27,937 nt of DNA. Origin: Entrophospora sp. SA101. Taxonomy: Eukaryota; Glomeromycota; Glomeromycetes; Entrophosporales; Entrophosporaceae. The DNA lies in assembly GCA_958430865.1 (NCBI GenBank), contig CAUDNR010000485.1:2244-30180 (forward strand), given 5' to 3'. This document shows positions 8,976-19,988 of this stretch, one piece after another. Within the stretch, counting starts at the first letter, position 1. Each line of letters begins with the position of its first letter. The translations under genes were made by a program, and so were the position numbers. The notes under the pieces are model-generated. The model was not told the origin of the DNA. It worked only from the letters and a program-made list of their open reading frames with translations, and did not search any database.

Positions 8976-10372
8976 TACGCGAAAGAAATTTTTATTTTAT
9001 ATATTTATATATTATACATTTTAAATATTTAAAAATTAATATTAAAAAATATTAATATGAAAATTTCGAATTTGATATCAAAATAGTCTTTGTTCCTTTG
9101 CTTTATTAAAATGAACCTTTTGGGAAGCACAAGAGCGAAATCAAAAGGCAAAACATTGTAGTGAACAATTTTTGCTGTGTTTATTGCTAGTAATAAATAT
9201 ACATAGTTGATTATTTACAAAAAAATTGGTTCTCCAAACACATGATGCCCAATAATTGAAAGATATAATAAAAAATTATATACCAACTGATCTTCTATTA
9301 TATAAAGAAGTTGTCCTATTTCTAACAGTGATTATGTTTATATATTCATCACCATTTCGCAATAATTTTTGTTGTATATATACATGATCCTATATTAAAA
9401 TAATCTGGAAAATACTTTAATAATATAACCAAGGTGGATGATCCTTTTGGATGATTATTACTATTTAAAACTACCCATGTCTAAATAGATAAGTTTTACC
9501 AAAATTGAAGCAATATATCAATGTAAAAAAAAGCAAGTTATAATTAAGCACTTTAGTGTATAACTTATTTTAAATTTAAAAAATGAAATAAAAAATTGGT
9601 AGAATTTACACACTGTCCTTTTTACTAGTTGTTCCAAATGTGATTCCACTATGCTTTACATGTTAACAATTTTTACTTTTATAGATAATTTTATTATTAT
9701 TTATTATTACAATGGTTACAGATATTATTAAATGGTAGTTTAGAACTAACCAGCTGGTAAGTATTTTAACTTTAATTTTTCATAATAAAATAAATCTTTA
9801 AATAAAAATCTTGTAAATGTTATTATTTTATTTCTTTGTATATATTACAATCAAGTTTTTTAAATTCTTGGATGATATTTATTTATTTAAACACACACGT
9901 ATATATATATCTTTTTAGGGGAACAATGTACTAAACAGGAGGTTTGATAATATTCAATTACTACAATGGTTATCAATCTCTGTGATTTCTTCAACAGATA
10001 TTTTTTCAAAAAAAAAGATGATAAGTTGTTTTATATGTATATGTGGATCAGGTTAAATAGGCAATCTTACTGACAAATATTTTAGGACATTGATTTAATT
10101 ATTTGAATGTTAACTATACTCTTTTATTAAGAGAATTGTTTTGAAAGTACATTAAATTCAGGTCACTTGTACATAAAAATATGTCATGATGTTACTAACT
10201 CGTATAAATATATTAATTAAAGAACGTCTATATAATAATAATAAACAATAGATTGTTGTTATTAACATTTTATAACAAGTGTAAGCTTATTGTTAACACT
10301 AAATCTACAACAGATATGATGATTTTATGATAACTATTTCAAAGTATATACAGTATATATTCTTGCATCAAC
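8976..10372. other. Non-coding AT-rich spacer
   Basis: No ORF with coding character or recognised motif is seen on either strand. The content is AT-rich single-copy-looking sequence with short (TA/CA) runs near 9890-9915 and scattered ATTATT words. The junction with the LINE 5' end lies in its first tens of bases but is not sharply defined. Confidence 0.5.
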
Positions 10373-10669
10373 TTGAAATTGATTACATTCGAAACCTACA
10401 AAAAAGTTAAAAAAATTTATTCTCATTTCAAAATGACGACTCGCAATAAAATGTCCAATGCTACAGTAGAATATTTTAATCAAAAACATAATAAATGGAG
10501 CATTACAGGCTTTCTAAACGAAAGCAACGAAGAACCATTCCAACTGAAGATAGACTTATATCTGAAAAGCCTCAAATATATTATTAACTCTGAGCAAGGA
10601 ACAAGTCGAAATGGCTTTTTTAAAAATATTATCAGAAAACAAGCAAAAATTTTCTTGTTGGAAATGTAG
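10373..10669 (+). CDS. Possible small hypothetical ORF, possibly a decayed coding remnant
   Basis: This 98-codon frame has a less biased composition than the surrounding sequence: charged, mixed residues, with VEYFNQKHNKWSITGF and EEPFQLKIDLYLKS. An internal ATG at 10433 (MTTRNKMSNATVEYF) is an alternative start. It is not recognised. Downstream, 10770-11220 contains further short protein-like stretches in changing frames, for example LSLSDEKKIK near 10770 and KIEDYFLIHSCCQAHDD near 11115-11165. The whole may therefore be an eroded gene, not a live small one. No splice model could be fitted. Confidence 0.25.
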   Translation: MKLITFETYKKVKKIYSHFKMTTRNKMSNATVEYFNQKHNKWSITGFLNESNEEPFQLKIDLYLKSLKYIINSEQGTSRNGFFKNIIRKQAKIFLLEM

Positions 10670-11476
10670 TTGAAAAGTAGTATAGTGTGGCGAGAATCTC
10701 GGTTTCTTTTGTCATAGAACTAGTGTTTGAGAACACAGGCAATCTCTTAGTTTGGCTATGCTAAAGTCTCTTAGTCTATCTGATGAAAAGAAAATCAAAT
10801 AGAAAATTTTTGACATGCTAGTTGAGAATATTAATAATACCTCAAATCGTCTATCTAGGATGATCCTCAATCTGATTTCAAGTTGCAAGACGATGGGAGA
10901 AGGTTCATAAGTTGGTTGGTAGACCTTCGATTCACTTCCACCAAGTTACGAATAGCTCTATGGTTGAGACTTTAGATGTAAAAAGACAGAAAGAAGACCA
11001 TGAAGAATTACAGATGTTGCATTTTTTGCTTGAGTTGTAGAAGCTGGCAGAACTAATTATTTCGCGATTTAATTTTTTTAGAATAATAGACAAGATCTCA
11101 AGCGGATAAAAATAGAAGATTACTTCCTTATTCATTCATGTTGTCAGGCTCATGATGATATTCCCAAAAATGATATTGCCGAGGATGATCTTCTTATGGA
11201 ATTCCCTTATGATATTATCGCTGATTGCAAACTGATTGTCAACAATGTATGTATCCGATCAAAAATGGAACTCCAAATATGTTAAGGAAATACATAAGCA
11301 AAGATATGTATACCTATTGATATTGCTATTGGTACGTCTATATACCTTAGATATTGAAACTTTACTTTACAACCTAATCCGTTACAATATTCTAGATACA
11401 ACCTGTTCATCAGTTTCAAACCGTTCACATAAAAAAGAGGTTTTCAATTGTGAAACCGGTGATTGAAGAGGTAAAG

Positions 11477-11479
11477 AAC

Positions 11480-11528
<49 letters not shown>

Positions 11529-11620
11529 ATTTTCTCTGAATGATAATGATAATGATGATGATTATTATTGCCAGCGTTATTACTGTTGTTGCTATGGCCA
11601 TTATTACTGTTATTGTTACA
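11477..11620. repeat. (ATT)n trinucleotide microsatellite with impure extension
   Basis: A near-pure ATT/TTA run of about 15 units (11481-11526) is followed by an impure trinucleotide zone of GAT, AAT, TTA and TTG words to about 11620. Codon-like periodicity here comes from the repeat, and no gene is called. Confidence 0.88.
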
Positions 11621-12860
11621 ATAAGCTCAAGACCATTGAGAATAAAAGTAAATTCAAATTTAAACTCTTTGATCTTATCGATAGCGTTATTTTTTCTAAT
11701 AGACCACTGTTAGTGCCTTTGTTGTTTTTGGAATATAGAATGATTAGATTTTTTCGATGGTTTATGGCCTCAATAATGCACGAACTTTTTAAATAACATC
11801 ATGTATAAAACTTTTTCTGCGGATTACAAAATTGGAGGCCAAGTCCTTCACCAGCAGTATAGATACGGTCATGATCATTTATAAAAAACCCTTTTAGGTC
11901 TGAAAACTATCGGATTTTAAAAATACGGTGCAGATCATCTATAATCATTAATTGCTTATAGTAACAATTGATCAAAAATTATATCATTTTAAAAAATTTA
12001 ACCGATAAGTTTTATTGTTCATGACTCAAGCTTCAAAACTTATTGGCTGGTTTTTTCTTAAACTGAAAATTGGCTGAGCCTTAGCATTTTGAAAATTCCA
12101 AATTTTGTTATACACTTAAGAAATTGAGACTAAGTAAATTTCGTGTAACAACTTTTTTTTCATAGAATATTTTCTACAACATACATTCGATTTATTTGAC
12201 TTATTTATTTCCTTTTTTTTATTAATAAATAAAAGTTCTTTACTACAAAAAAGTTTAACGAACATATTACATTAAAAGAAAATCATTACCAAAGTTGGTC
12301 GAGAGATTCAAAATATTGTAACACGAAAATTAAAAGATAAAACTAGCTTCCATAGCTTTTGCGTAAAGTTTTCATTTGATAACTAAAATTAGTTGACCCT
12401 GGAACATAAAGTGTCGAATCCTTATTGATGATTTTATCTATAATGCACCACGTTATCGATATAAGAAATGTTCGAGATTAGTGGCAAATGAATGAGTTTG
12501 TGTTCAGCAAAAGAAAAACTTGGCTCCTTGGGAATAACTGATGAAACAAAGGAGAGATTAAAAAAAAAAGATCTTGGAATATACAAGTTTTTTTTGTGAA
12601 CTTTTATATTTTACTAACCTTTAAAGCAATTTTGCTTACGTCATTTTTGACTTAATGGCAGCGAGTTTGACGTAATAGTTTTACAACTTTGGTAACATTT
12701 CGTCAAACAACATTACTTTGTAGTACCTAATATTAAACAATCTCTAATAAAATTGTCAACTGTTTGATATCAAAAAGACTTGACCGCCCTTTATTTGATT
12801 ATCAATGATAAGGTTGACTCCTGAGAAGTACCAGAAAAATTTCTTACAAAAAGGAAATCA
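11621..12860. other. Non-coding spacer, probably transposon-derived
   Basis: No coding frame is seen. An imperfect inverted pair CCGATAAGTTTT (12001-12012) / AAAACTTATTGG (12034-12046) forms a small foldback. The region ends at the GC-rich hairpin described separately, so part of it may be the body of a non-autonomous element. Confidence 0.4.
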
Positions 12861-12906
12861 GCCGGCCAAGCTAAGCCAAATCAGCTTAGCCGGCCGACAT
12901 CACTAG
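12861..12906 (+). mobile_element. Candidate Helitron-like 3' terminus (GC hairpin followed by CTAG|T)
   Basis: The arms CGGCC..GCTAAGC (12863-12876) and GCTTAGC.GGCCG (12884-12896) pair with a small AA/C internal loop and a 7-nt loop. Six bases later comes CTAG (12903-12906), followed by T. Helitrons typically end in a short hairpin a few bases before CTRR and insert between A and T. No 5' end or Rep/helicase is seen, so this could equally be another GC-rich hairpin. Confidence 0.4.
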
Positions 12907-13054
12907 TTTTATCAAGTGAAAAAGAATTATTTTATTTTATTAAATCATTTAGTTGTGAAAATGCTTTTTTTACAGAACAGAAAAGAAATAATTTAGTATT
13001 AATTCTTGCTCTTGTTCTTATGAGCGAAGCACTGAAATATTAAACAATTAATTA

Positions 13055-13141
13055 CAGCCGAACCTTGGTCACAGCGGACCTCTTCCATAGCGGACTATAA
13101 TTAAATTCTTGTCCCGTTCATCCGCTGACAAGGTTTGACTG
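13055..13141. mobile_element. Short TA-flanked inverted-repeat element (pogo/Tc1-mariner-type MITE)
   Basis: The left end CAGCCGAACCTTGGTCA and the reverse complement of the right end, CAGTCAAACCTTGTCAG, match as terminal inverted repeats. TTA precedes and TAA follows, giving the TA target duplication of the Tc1/mariner/pogo superfamily. The AACCT...AGCGGAC pattern is typical of pogo/Tigger-type ends. At 87 bp it is non-autonomous. Confidence 0.7.
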
Positions 13142-13825
13142 TAATTAACTAGTTAGTTAACAACATAATCACCTGTTGTATAATAAACTTTTATGTTGAT
13201 CTTTCCTTTTGAAAAATCAAGTATCTTTTGTTCCACTAATTTAATTAATAAGTAAGTATAATATTTAATATTAATTAAATATAAATATTAAAGTCTCGGC
13301 AGATCGTATTTTAAGCATGTGACCTAGTTTCTTTCGTCTTCACATCATCCTCGTTACTAAATTTAGCATTAATGATGAGCATAAAACTTGTAATGTTGAG
13401 TTGTGGAGTAAAGAATTTTATGACCAAAGTAGAGATTGTTTAATTCTCCTATTCACAATGTTAATAATAGATTATTCCGAAGTAACTCCGAGCAATATTT
13501 AGTTGTAACAATTAAATTTAGAAATCGAATTTGACAAATATATTTAAATATTAATATAGTAAATATATTAACAACGACCCGTGTGATTCGTTCACCCACT
13601 AACCGTGAATGGCCTGATTATTTGTACTACATTATTTAGTTTCATTTATAGTTTCAATTCCAAAAATTTTTCAATTTTCAATTTAATTTAATTTCAATTT
13701 CAATATTTTATTCCTCCCTTCCTTCCTTTATTTATTCACTCTTTCCTTTAATTATTCACTCCTTCCTTTATTCATTCACTCATTTATTCATTTCACTCCT
13801 TCCTTATTTTACAAAAAAAAAAAGT
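13142..13825. other. Upstream region of the glyoxal oxidase gene
   Basis: AT-rich sequence with no ORF. It contains the presumed promoter and 5' UTR of the gene starting at 13826. The last 110 bases are strongly pyrimidine-rich (separate entry). Confidence 0.5.
13709..13815 (+). promoter_or_regulatory. Pyrimidine-rich tract before the glyoxal oxidase start
   Basis: CCTTCCTTTATT / ATTCACTC words repeat at least five times up to the A-run immediately before the ATG. CT-rich tracts just upstream of the coding start are a known feature of many fungal promoters and 5' UTRs. No clear TATA box was chosen. Confidence 0.45.
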
Positions 13826-15500
13826 ATGAAAATACTTTCATTAATCAGCTTAATATTAACTATAACAACAACAACAAATGTCGTGATAGTAAATGCTCAA
13901 ACTGCAAAACTTGGACAATGGGATTTTGTAGGTGACTCTGGAATATCAACTATGCATGGAATACTTTCACCAAATACCAACAAGGTCCTCTTCATCGAAC
14001 GTGCACAGCAAATCACCAAGGTGACTATTAATAATAAACCCTCTTTCACTGTAGAATATGATCTTGACACAAATCAATATAGAGCATTGACCACAATATC
14101 AAACACATTTTGTTCGGCTGGATCATATCTGCCAAACGGGGTAAGTAATAAAATAATTAATTAATTAATGTTAATTAACAATTTTTCTATTTATTAAAAA
14201 AAAAAAACTTTTTTTTTTTTTTCAAATTAAAAAAAAGACCGTTATGAATGTGGGAGGTGCAGAAGCAGAGAAAACCACAGTTCAAGGATTCAACAGTATT
14301 CGATTATTTGATCCATGCGATGATGGAACATGTGACTGGAAGGAATATGGTTATAAACTTGCTAAAAATCGATGGTACCCTTCAGTTGAACAGTTGGCCG
14401 ATGGTTCATTATTTATATTGGGAGGATCCAATGTAGGCACTGCAGAGAATGATGGAAAAAAAAACGTGCCAAGCTATGAGTTTTACCCACCAAGAGGCGA
14501 CCCAGTCGACTTTCCTTTCCTGGTAGAGACATTACCATACAATCTATACCCCTCTGTACATCTTCTTCCCAACAAAAATCTTTTCATAATGGCAAATAAA
14601 GCTTCCATCATACTTGATACAACCACCTGGAAAACTGCTAAACTTCCTGATATTCCTGGTCCACCAAGACATTACCCATTAACTGCCGGCACAACACTAC
14701 TACCATTAAGTCCTGACAATAACTATGATCCAGAAGTACTTGTTTGTGGAGGTTCTAATAGAAATCCAAAAGTAATAAATGACGGCTATGGTGAAAAATC
14801 ATGTGGACGTATTTCTCCTTTATCTGCTAATCCTAAATGGAGTATGGAAGATATGGAATATGGACGTATAATGCCGGACATTGTGCTTATGGCTGATGGG
14901 AATACGTTGATTCTTAATGGATGTTCAAGAGGAATAGCCGGGTTTGATATAGGAAAGGATCCAATTCTCGTACCTGTTATTTATAAACCAAATGGCGTTA
15001 AAGGATCTCGCATGGAAACAATGCAACCCTCGTATATTCCTAGAATGTATCATTCCATTGCATTCACGATCCCATCATCTCAAGTTCTTGTTTCCGGCTC
15101 TAATCCTAACAGTAAAGTCACCGAGACTTCAGCATTCCCAACAGAATATCGTGTTGAAATATTTTCCCCGCCGTTCCTATTCACCGGTTTACCACAACCA
15201 GAAATCACGAATGCACCTAAAACTTTAAAATACGGTCAAAAATTTCAAATCGATGTCACAATCTATAAAGGTGACAACAAACCTAAAATCACATCTAATC
15301 TTCTTAATTCTGGATTTGTTACTCACTCGACGCATATGAGTCAACGACAAATTTTCTTGGAAGTTGTTGAACACAACGAGAATACTGGCAAGCTTACTCT
15401 AAAAGCACCACCAGGTAGTGGTGTAGCACCACCTGGACCTTACTTATTATTTGTTGTAAGTGATGGTGTTCCATCGGTAGGTGTTTGGGTTAGAGTGTAA
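13826..15500 (+). CDS. Secreted glyoxal oxidase-like copper-radical oxidase
   Basis: Exons 13826-14140 and 14238-15500 are joined by a 97-bp intron (GTAAGT...AAAAAAAG, phase 0), giving 525 residues. The N-terminus is a signal peptide (about 24 residues, ending VNAQ), so the enzyme is secreted. Residues about 25-400 match the Glyoxal_oxid_N beta-propeller and the last about 110 the DUF1929 domain (YRVEIFSPPFL...). The five copper-radical residues expected in this family can be placed: C96 (NTFCSAG), Y152 (RWYPS), Y376-H377 (RMYHS) and H468 (THSTHMSQR). Their spacing resembles characterised glyoxal oxidases. Such enzymes oxidise aldehydes and alpha-hydroxycarbonyls and release H2O2. Substrate here is unknown. 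It faces the hydrolase-like gene tail to tail, 111 bp apart. Confidence 0.93.
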
Positions 15501-15611
15501 TTTTTTTATAAATTTTTGGGGGATCAAATTTATTATTTTTATAAATAAAAAAATAGAATATAAATATTTGGGTTGTAAAATAAAATAAAAAATATGATTA
15601 TACAAAATTTG

Positions 15612-16619
15612 TTATTTCTCAAGTAATAAATTATTATTGATTAAAAAATTATCTAGAGTTTTTTCATATTCTTGCTTATGAGTTAACCAATGTCTAACAT
15701 GTTCACTATCTTCAAATCTTAAAGTCGTAGTCTTGAATCCCGATCTTTTACTTTTTTCAATTATATCTTCTATTTTCTTGTAAGGAATCAATTTATCAGC
15801 TTTGGAATAAATAAAAAGTATTGGGCATGCTGTACCTATTCTTGCTATTGTGTCCTTATTCCTTCCTCCCTCGGCTTTTATTTTATTATTGTTGTTGTTG
15901 TTGTTGATAAGTGAATCAGCAATATAATTAATAAACAATTTCTTTTTTTTGATAAAACTTAAAATTAACAAAATTGGATAACCAAAGAAAAGTAAAATTT
16001 CCACAATTATGAAAATTAAAATTTTCTTTAATAAATTAGTTTCAGCAACAGTATAAACTTTGTAAAGCCCAAATACTCCAGTAGTTCCAGGTCCAGAATC
16101 AAGTATTACTGCGTCATAACTCAAATTGAAATTGTGTTTTTTACAAGCATTTATTAATGCAACCATTCCCATTGTTCCACCATTTGAAAATGCGTGTGCA
16201 ATAACTAAAGGTTTCTTCTCATTCGAAGCCAAAGAAGATGATAAAACACCAAATTCTTGTAGAAATGGAATAAAACTTTCAGTTAAATTTTCAGCTGATA
16301 AAGGATAATAAAAATAAGGAAAAACAGGTGCAACGTAATAAAGAATGTGAAATTTTTTTTCTCCTTTTTCATCTTTATAATTTCTCCAATATGAAGCACA
16401 TTTTGATACATTTTTTATTGAACTATTTGACCATCCAAACATTATAACAACCGATGATGGTGATGGTGGTGATGATTCATTATTACTATCGTCGTCGTCG
16501 TTGTTGTTGTTGTTAGATCTTCTTTCAATATAAAGTGGAAAATTTTTTTTCGGTTTAATTTTTTCAATAATTATTTGACTATTATTATTATCCTGAGGAT
16601 TCATTTTACCGCCGTACAA
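15612..16619 (-). CDS. TMEM53/DUF829 family alpha/beta-hydrolase-like protein
   Basis: This is a single-exon, 335-residue ORF. The N-terminal 56 residues are disordered (Asn/Asp/Ser/Pro-rich, from trinucleotide runs). The core follows: VVIMFGWSNSSIKNVSKCASYW, the typical DUF829 opening, then a nucleophile-elbow-like AHAFSNGG with S145, an acid candidate D275 (YSKADKLIP) and H307 (DSEHVRHW), matching a Ser-Asp-His triad arrangement. Residues 198-224 are strongly hydrophobic and may anchor the protein in a membrane; TMEM53 proteins are associated with the nuclear envelope/ER in animals. Enzymatic activity is not established for the family. ATG codons at 16619 and 16604 are both possible starts. 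Stops and frame are clean, so the gene looks functional. Confidence 0.88.
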   Translation of the reverse strand: MYGGKMNPQDNNNSQIIIEKIKPKKNFPLYIERRSNNNNNDDDDSNNESSPPSPSSVVIMFGWSNSSIKNVSKCASYWRNYKDEKGEKKFHILYYVAPVFPYFYYPLSAENLTESFIPFLQEFGVLSSSLASNEKKPLVIAHAFSNGGTMGMVALINACKKHNFNLSYDAVILDSGPGTTGVFGLYKVYTVAETNLLKKILIFIIVEILLFFGYPILLILSFIKKKKLFINYIADSLINNNNNNNKIKAEGGRNKDTIARIGTACPILFIYSKADKLIPYKKIEDIIEKSKRSGFKTTTLRFEDSEHVRHWLTHKQEYEKTLDNFLINNNLLLEK

Positions 16620-17174
16620 CCCATAAAATTTAATTTTTTGGCTATTTTATTTATTATTATTCAAAAAATCTATTATAAAATTTAGATGACCTTTCTAATT
16701 TAAGTAATCAGATTTATTAGTATTAGAGATTTTCTTTATCACGGGAAAATTGTAAAGCCGTCATTCCGAGATTTTACAATTTACATATAGGCATATATGA
16801 AATATTCCAACTTTGAAGCTTTATAATTCAAAACTTTTCTAATAAAAAGGAAACAAGTAAACCGATGGAAATGAAGCTTAGGTTTTTAGCTTTATTTTTC
16901 TTTTTAAACAAGGAGCCATAAGCTTTTAAGTCATGTGATATTCATTGACCGTTATAGATGTCCTGCACTCACTATATTACTATGAAACATTCATTTTACA
17001 TCTAAAAAAAATTTGTCGCGCAAAAAACGAAAATTTTTTGGTCGAATAAAAAAAAAAATTGAAATATCGTGTGATCCACATATTGGGATTTTTGAATTAC
17101 ATGACCAAATTTGGTAGTGACTATTTTTATTTCCATTTAGGAAATCCTATCTTTGGCTCGCGACTTCAGAAGAA
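16620..17174. other. Upstream/intergenic region
   Basis: No ORF. The perfect 10-bp inverted pair AAATTGTAAA (16747-16756) / TTTACAATTT (16773-16782) can form a hairpin about 130 bp upstream of the hydrolase-like gene, where its promoter should lie. It is unclear whether this is regulatory or a foldback remnant. Confidence 0.4.
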
Positions 17175-17260
17175 ACAAGTTGAGTAGGTGACAGTATAGT
17201 GCAAAGTAGATAACAATATATATATATATTGTTACTTATGATAGACTGTTACCTACTTGT
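17175..17260. repeat. Palindromic foldback element centred on a TA run
   Basis: The left half (ACAAGT...AGGTGACAGTATAG...AGTAGATAACAATATA) and the reverse complement of the right half (ACAAGTAGGTAACAGTCTATC...AAGTAACAATATA) match over almost the whole 86 bp, with a 5-bp TGAGT insertion and a few mismatches. The centre is (TA)n at 17216-17229. It resembles a MITE reduced to its two terminal repeats. Confidence 0.7.
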
Positions 17261-18241
17261 CGTACGATTGGTTCGTATTTTTGTCATACTTTTAGGCTTG
17301 AAGAATTCGTGATTGTTTTTTCATTCGAGGCCGACTGATGGCCCATTCTGGGTTCATGGAAGAATTCACATTTGCGTTGTGCTTTAGGTACGACAAGTTT
17401 GAATTTGCATCGTACTTTTAATGATCGTTATTGACGTCCATAACGATGGACTTTGGTGACACTATTGACTTCGATACTAGGATGAGGCACGAAGTGCCGA
17501 ATTGTTATCTTCACTTGGTGATACGCAAAAGCACAATTTTTTCTTACTTCTTCCTTATATTATTCTACCTTTGAGTATCACCGAAAGTGTACTATGTTTT
17601 GGAGCCCTGGAGCCTTTCTCGTATAGTTGATGCTTTTGAGTATCATTTTTTCATGTTAAAAAATTGATTATACTATTGCGTATCACTTTTACATATTACT
17701 TCGGATCATACTTTTATGTAATAATTTTTGATTTGAATTTTTTTTGTACATTTATTGTAAGAGACGACAAAAAAATTCCCTCTTACCTAAGATGAATGGT
17801 TAGTTGAATGTAGTATATGTCTCGCAAATCTAGAAATAACAGACGCAAAACTCAAGGTAGATTTACTACAAATCCTATGCAATATTTACAGAAGGTCATA
17901 TAACTGTCATAAATAAGAAGACATAAGATGTAAAGGAGGCATTTGATTATGAGAAGGTATGTAGGTATTTAGAGGTAAATAACCTCAATTCAAATATTCT
18001 CAGCATGTAGTGGATGTGTAATCCAGAAAAATTGATGATCATTAATGTGAAAGTAAATGCAATTATTATTATATATGCGAATCGACTTTCTAGGTACATA
18101 TAACAATTAGTTTTCTTCAAAATGCATGGAGTTTCTTTTCCGCGTCTAACGCATATTAAAATGGCACAAAAAATATATTGACTAATTTATTAATAAACAG
18201 ATATATATATATATGACAACTTGATAACAACTGTCTATTTT
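17261..18241. other. Non-coding region with clustered short motifs
   Basis: No gene is seen. 17388-17398 (GTACGACAAGT) is an exact inverted copy of 17255-17265. GGCACGAAGTGCC at 17486-17498 is a small hairpin. The octamer TGATACKC occurs four times in 17519-17685. A (TA)n run is at about 18200-18214. These suggest a non-autonomous repeat body rather than a gene. Confidence 0.45.
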
Positions 18242-19988
18242 CTAGGCAGAATTGACAATTGAACTACTTTCTACTTTTTGACCCGATTTATTAGATGGAG
18301 GCGCATTATATAACAAACTAATATTAACTAGCAGAATATTCCGTAAAATTAATAAAAACTCCACGAACCTTGCTACCATAATTGGGTCGAATATTGGACT
18401 GGTATTTCTGCTTCATGGAGATGGTAATAGAGACGCACATCAAGTGAATCCCAAATAAGAACATTTAAATATATTTTTCTTCCCGCTATTTGTACCCAAT
18501 TATTCCAAATTCATTCTTGATAGGTTTACAACTTTTGCGGACCAAAACATGCCATAATTTGCCTCTCTCCATAGTTTTACCCATCATCTCTTTCTTTTTG
18601 CGCTATACACAATAAACGTGAGCATTCAGTGTGGACCAATTCATAGTATTTATCCCTATGTCTCATTACAAACATAACATCAGGTCACTTTCCTGATCGA
18701 CCATTCCCTCTCCTAACTGCACCGGCACTACTCTGTTGTTCAAAATTGCTAAGAAATGAAGATGTCCATAAATAGAGACCTTTTAACGAGGCACAAACTG
18801 CAGGCAAGATTAAATTAGTAACATAAGCACCTTTATTTAATTTTTCTACAAAATTGGACCTAAATGCAGGGTTTCTCCAAGCATCGTACCTAATGATAAG
18901 ATTATTTAATGAATATATTCTTTTAACAGAACCCCCAAAAACTCTATAATTTTAAATATCCAGATTGGAATACTCACAATGCATCTAGAATCCTTTCAGC
19001 AACATTAGCAAGTTCTTCATTGGTTTCCTTTCACATCCCATCATGTAAAAGATTTTGTGGTAATTTGAATCCAATATCATCGGTAAAATTCATTACAACT
19101 CCTATGCACTATTGATAAAAGGAAGGGCGCCATACGTTGAAGTGGTTCCTAATAAATTAACGTTTTGTAATGCTTTTTGTGAAATAATATGGAGATTCGA
19201 TCTGGTGCTGATCCCACCTTCCCGGGAAAATCAGACCTTACGAGTTTATAATACCAACCATAAATATATTTTGCAATTCATCTGGCAAGAGACGTATAAT
19301 ATCTGAATCATCACTAGTAATTTGATTTTCCAGAGGGTCATTCCAAGGAAGTTCCGAAACTGCGACCTCCCTAATTCTCCTATACAATTCCAAAGACAAC
19401 GCCGATGTGTCTTTTTTCAATTTTCTTTTCAACTTAGTTATATTTTCCGAGATTTGAATTAAGGATTTCCTCATCTAATGTTACTACTCTGACATTTTTC
19501 AAACTACGAACGATTTTGTAAGAGACTTTAAATTAGTGCGGATATAAATTGTTAGTTTGGAATTCCAAATTAATGTTGAAAATATTTTAAAGGGCGCATG
19601 CGCTGTCAGATTATAACCAAAGCTCTCTCTTTGTGAGGTTAGCTACTCCATCACGCAGATGGAACTTTATGTGATACTAAATTATCAACATAAAACCAAA
19701 CATAGGCTTTCAACTTAAACATCCCTCCCGCGGTGAGGAAATTCCTGGCGTGGGACTAAATGGAATGCTTAAGCTGACATGTTTGTTTTTTCGGAGGTAT
19801 CACTTCCGCGCTATTCATCATTCAAAAATATTAATACAGATATATTTTTAATGACTTACTTCTGAGAGAATTTCAAGGAGAGTCACATAACGTGAAGAAT
19901 ATCTGTTATAATTATTATTAGCGGATTCTACAGCTTATTCTATAAGACTTCTTAATTCGCCTTCGGTCATCCATGGATTCTCTTTCAT
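18242..19988 (-). pseudogene. Decayed multicopy-family gene with PD-(D/E)XK-like region
   Basis: Traces in order on the minus strand: exon 19988-19860 (MKENPWMTEGELRSLIE, stop, AVESANNNYNRY...LLEILSE, then GTAAGT); exon from 19810 (RGSDTSEKT, broken by a stop and a frameshift before KLKAYVWFYVDNLV); exon from 19474 (ELYRRIREVAVSELPWN...LLPDELQNIFM). After an intron (acceptor at 18890-18891) comes YDAWRNPAFRSNFVEKLN...LPAVCASLKG, then SGK, stop, PDVMFVMRHRDKYYELVHTECSR, KLWREANYGMFW in another frame, QIAGRKIYLNVLIWDS and EIPVQYS. The end is FVEFLLILRNILLVNISLL, stopping at 18242-18244. PDV...E-x-xx resembles a PD-(D/E)XK core; this assignment is inference. From memory this is a large family in Rhizophagus. 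At least four stops or frameshifts make it non-functional. Confidence 0.65.

Noticed and set aside
1290..9100. Target-site duplication of the LINE
   Set aside because: Only A/T-rich look-alikes (AAAAAATACTATC against AAAAAATATTAAT) were found; not distinguishable from chance.
10932..11466. Short frames such as 10932-11135 (minus) and 11236-11466 (plus)
   Set aside because: No motif, no splice context and no consistent frame; at most remnants of an eroded gene.
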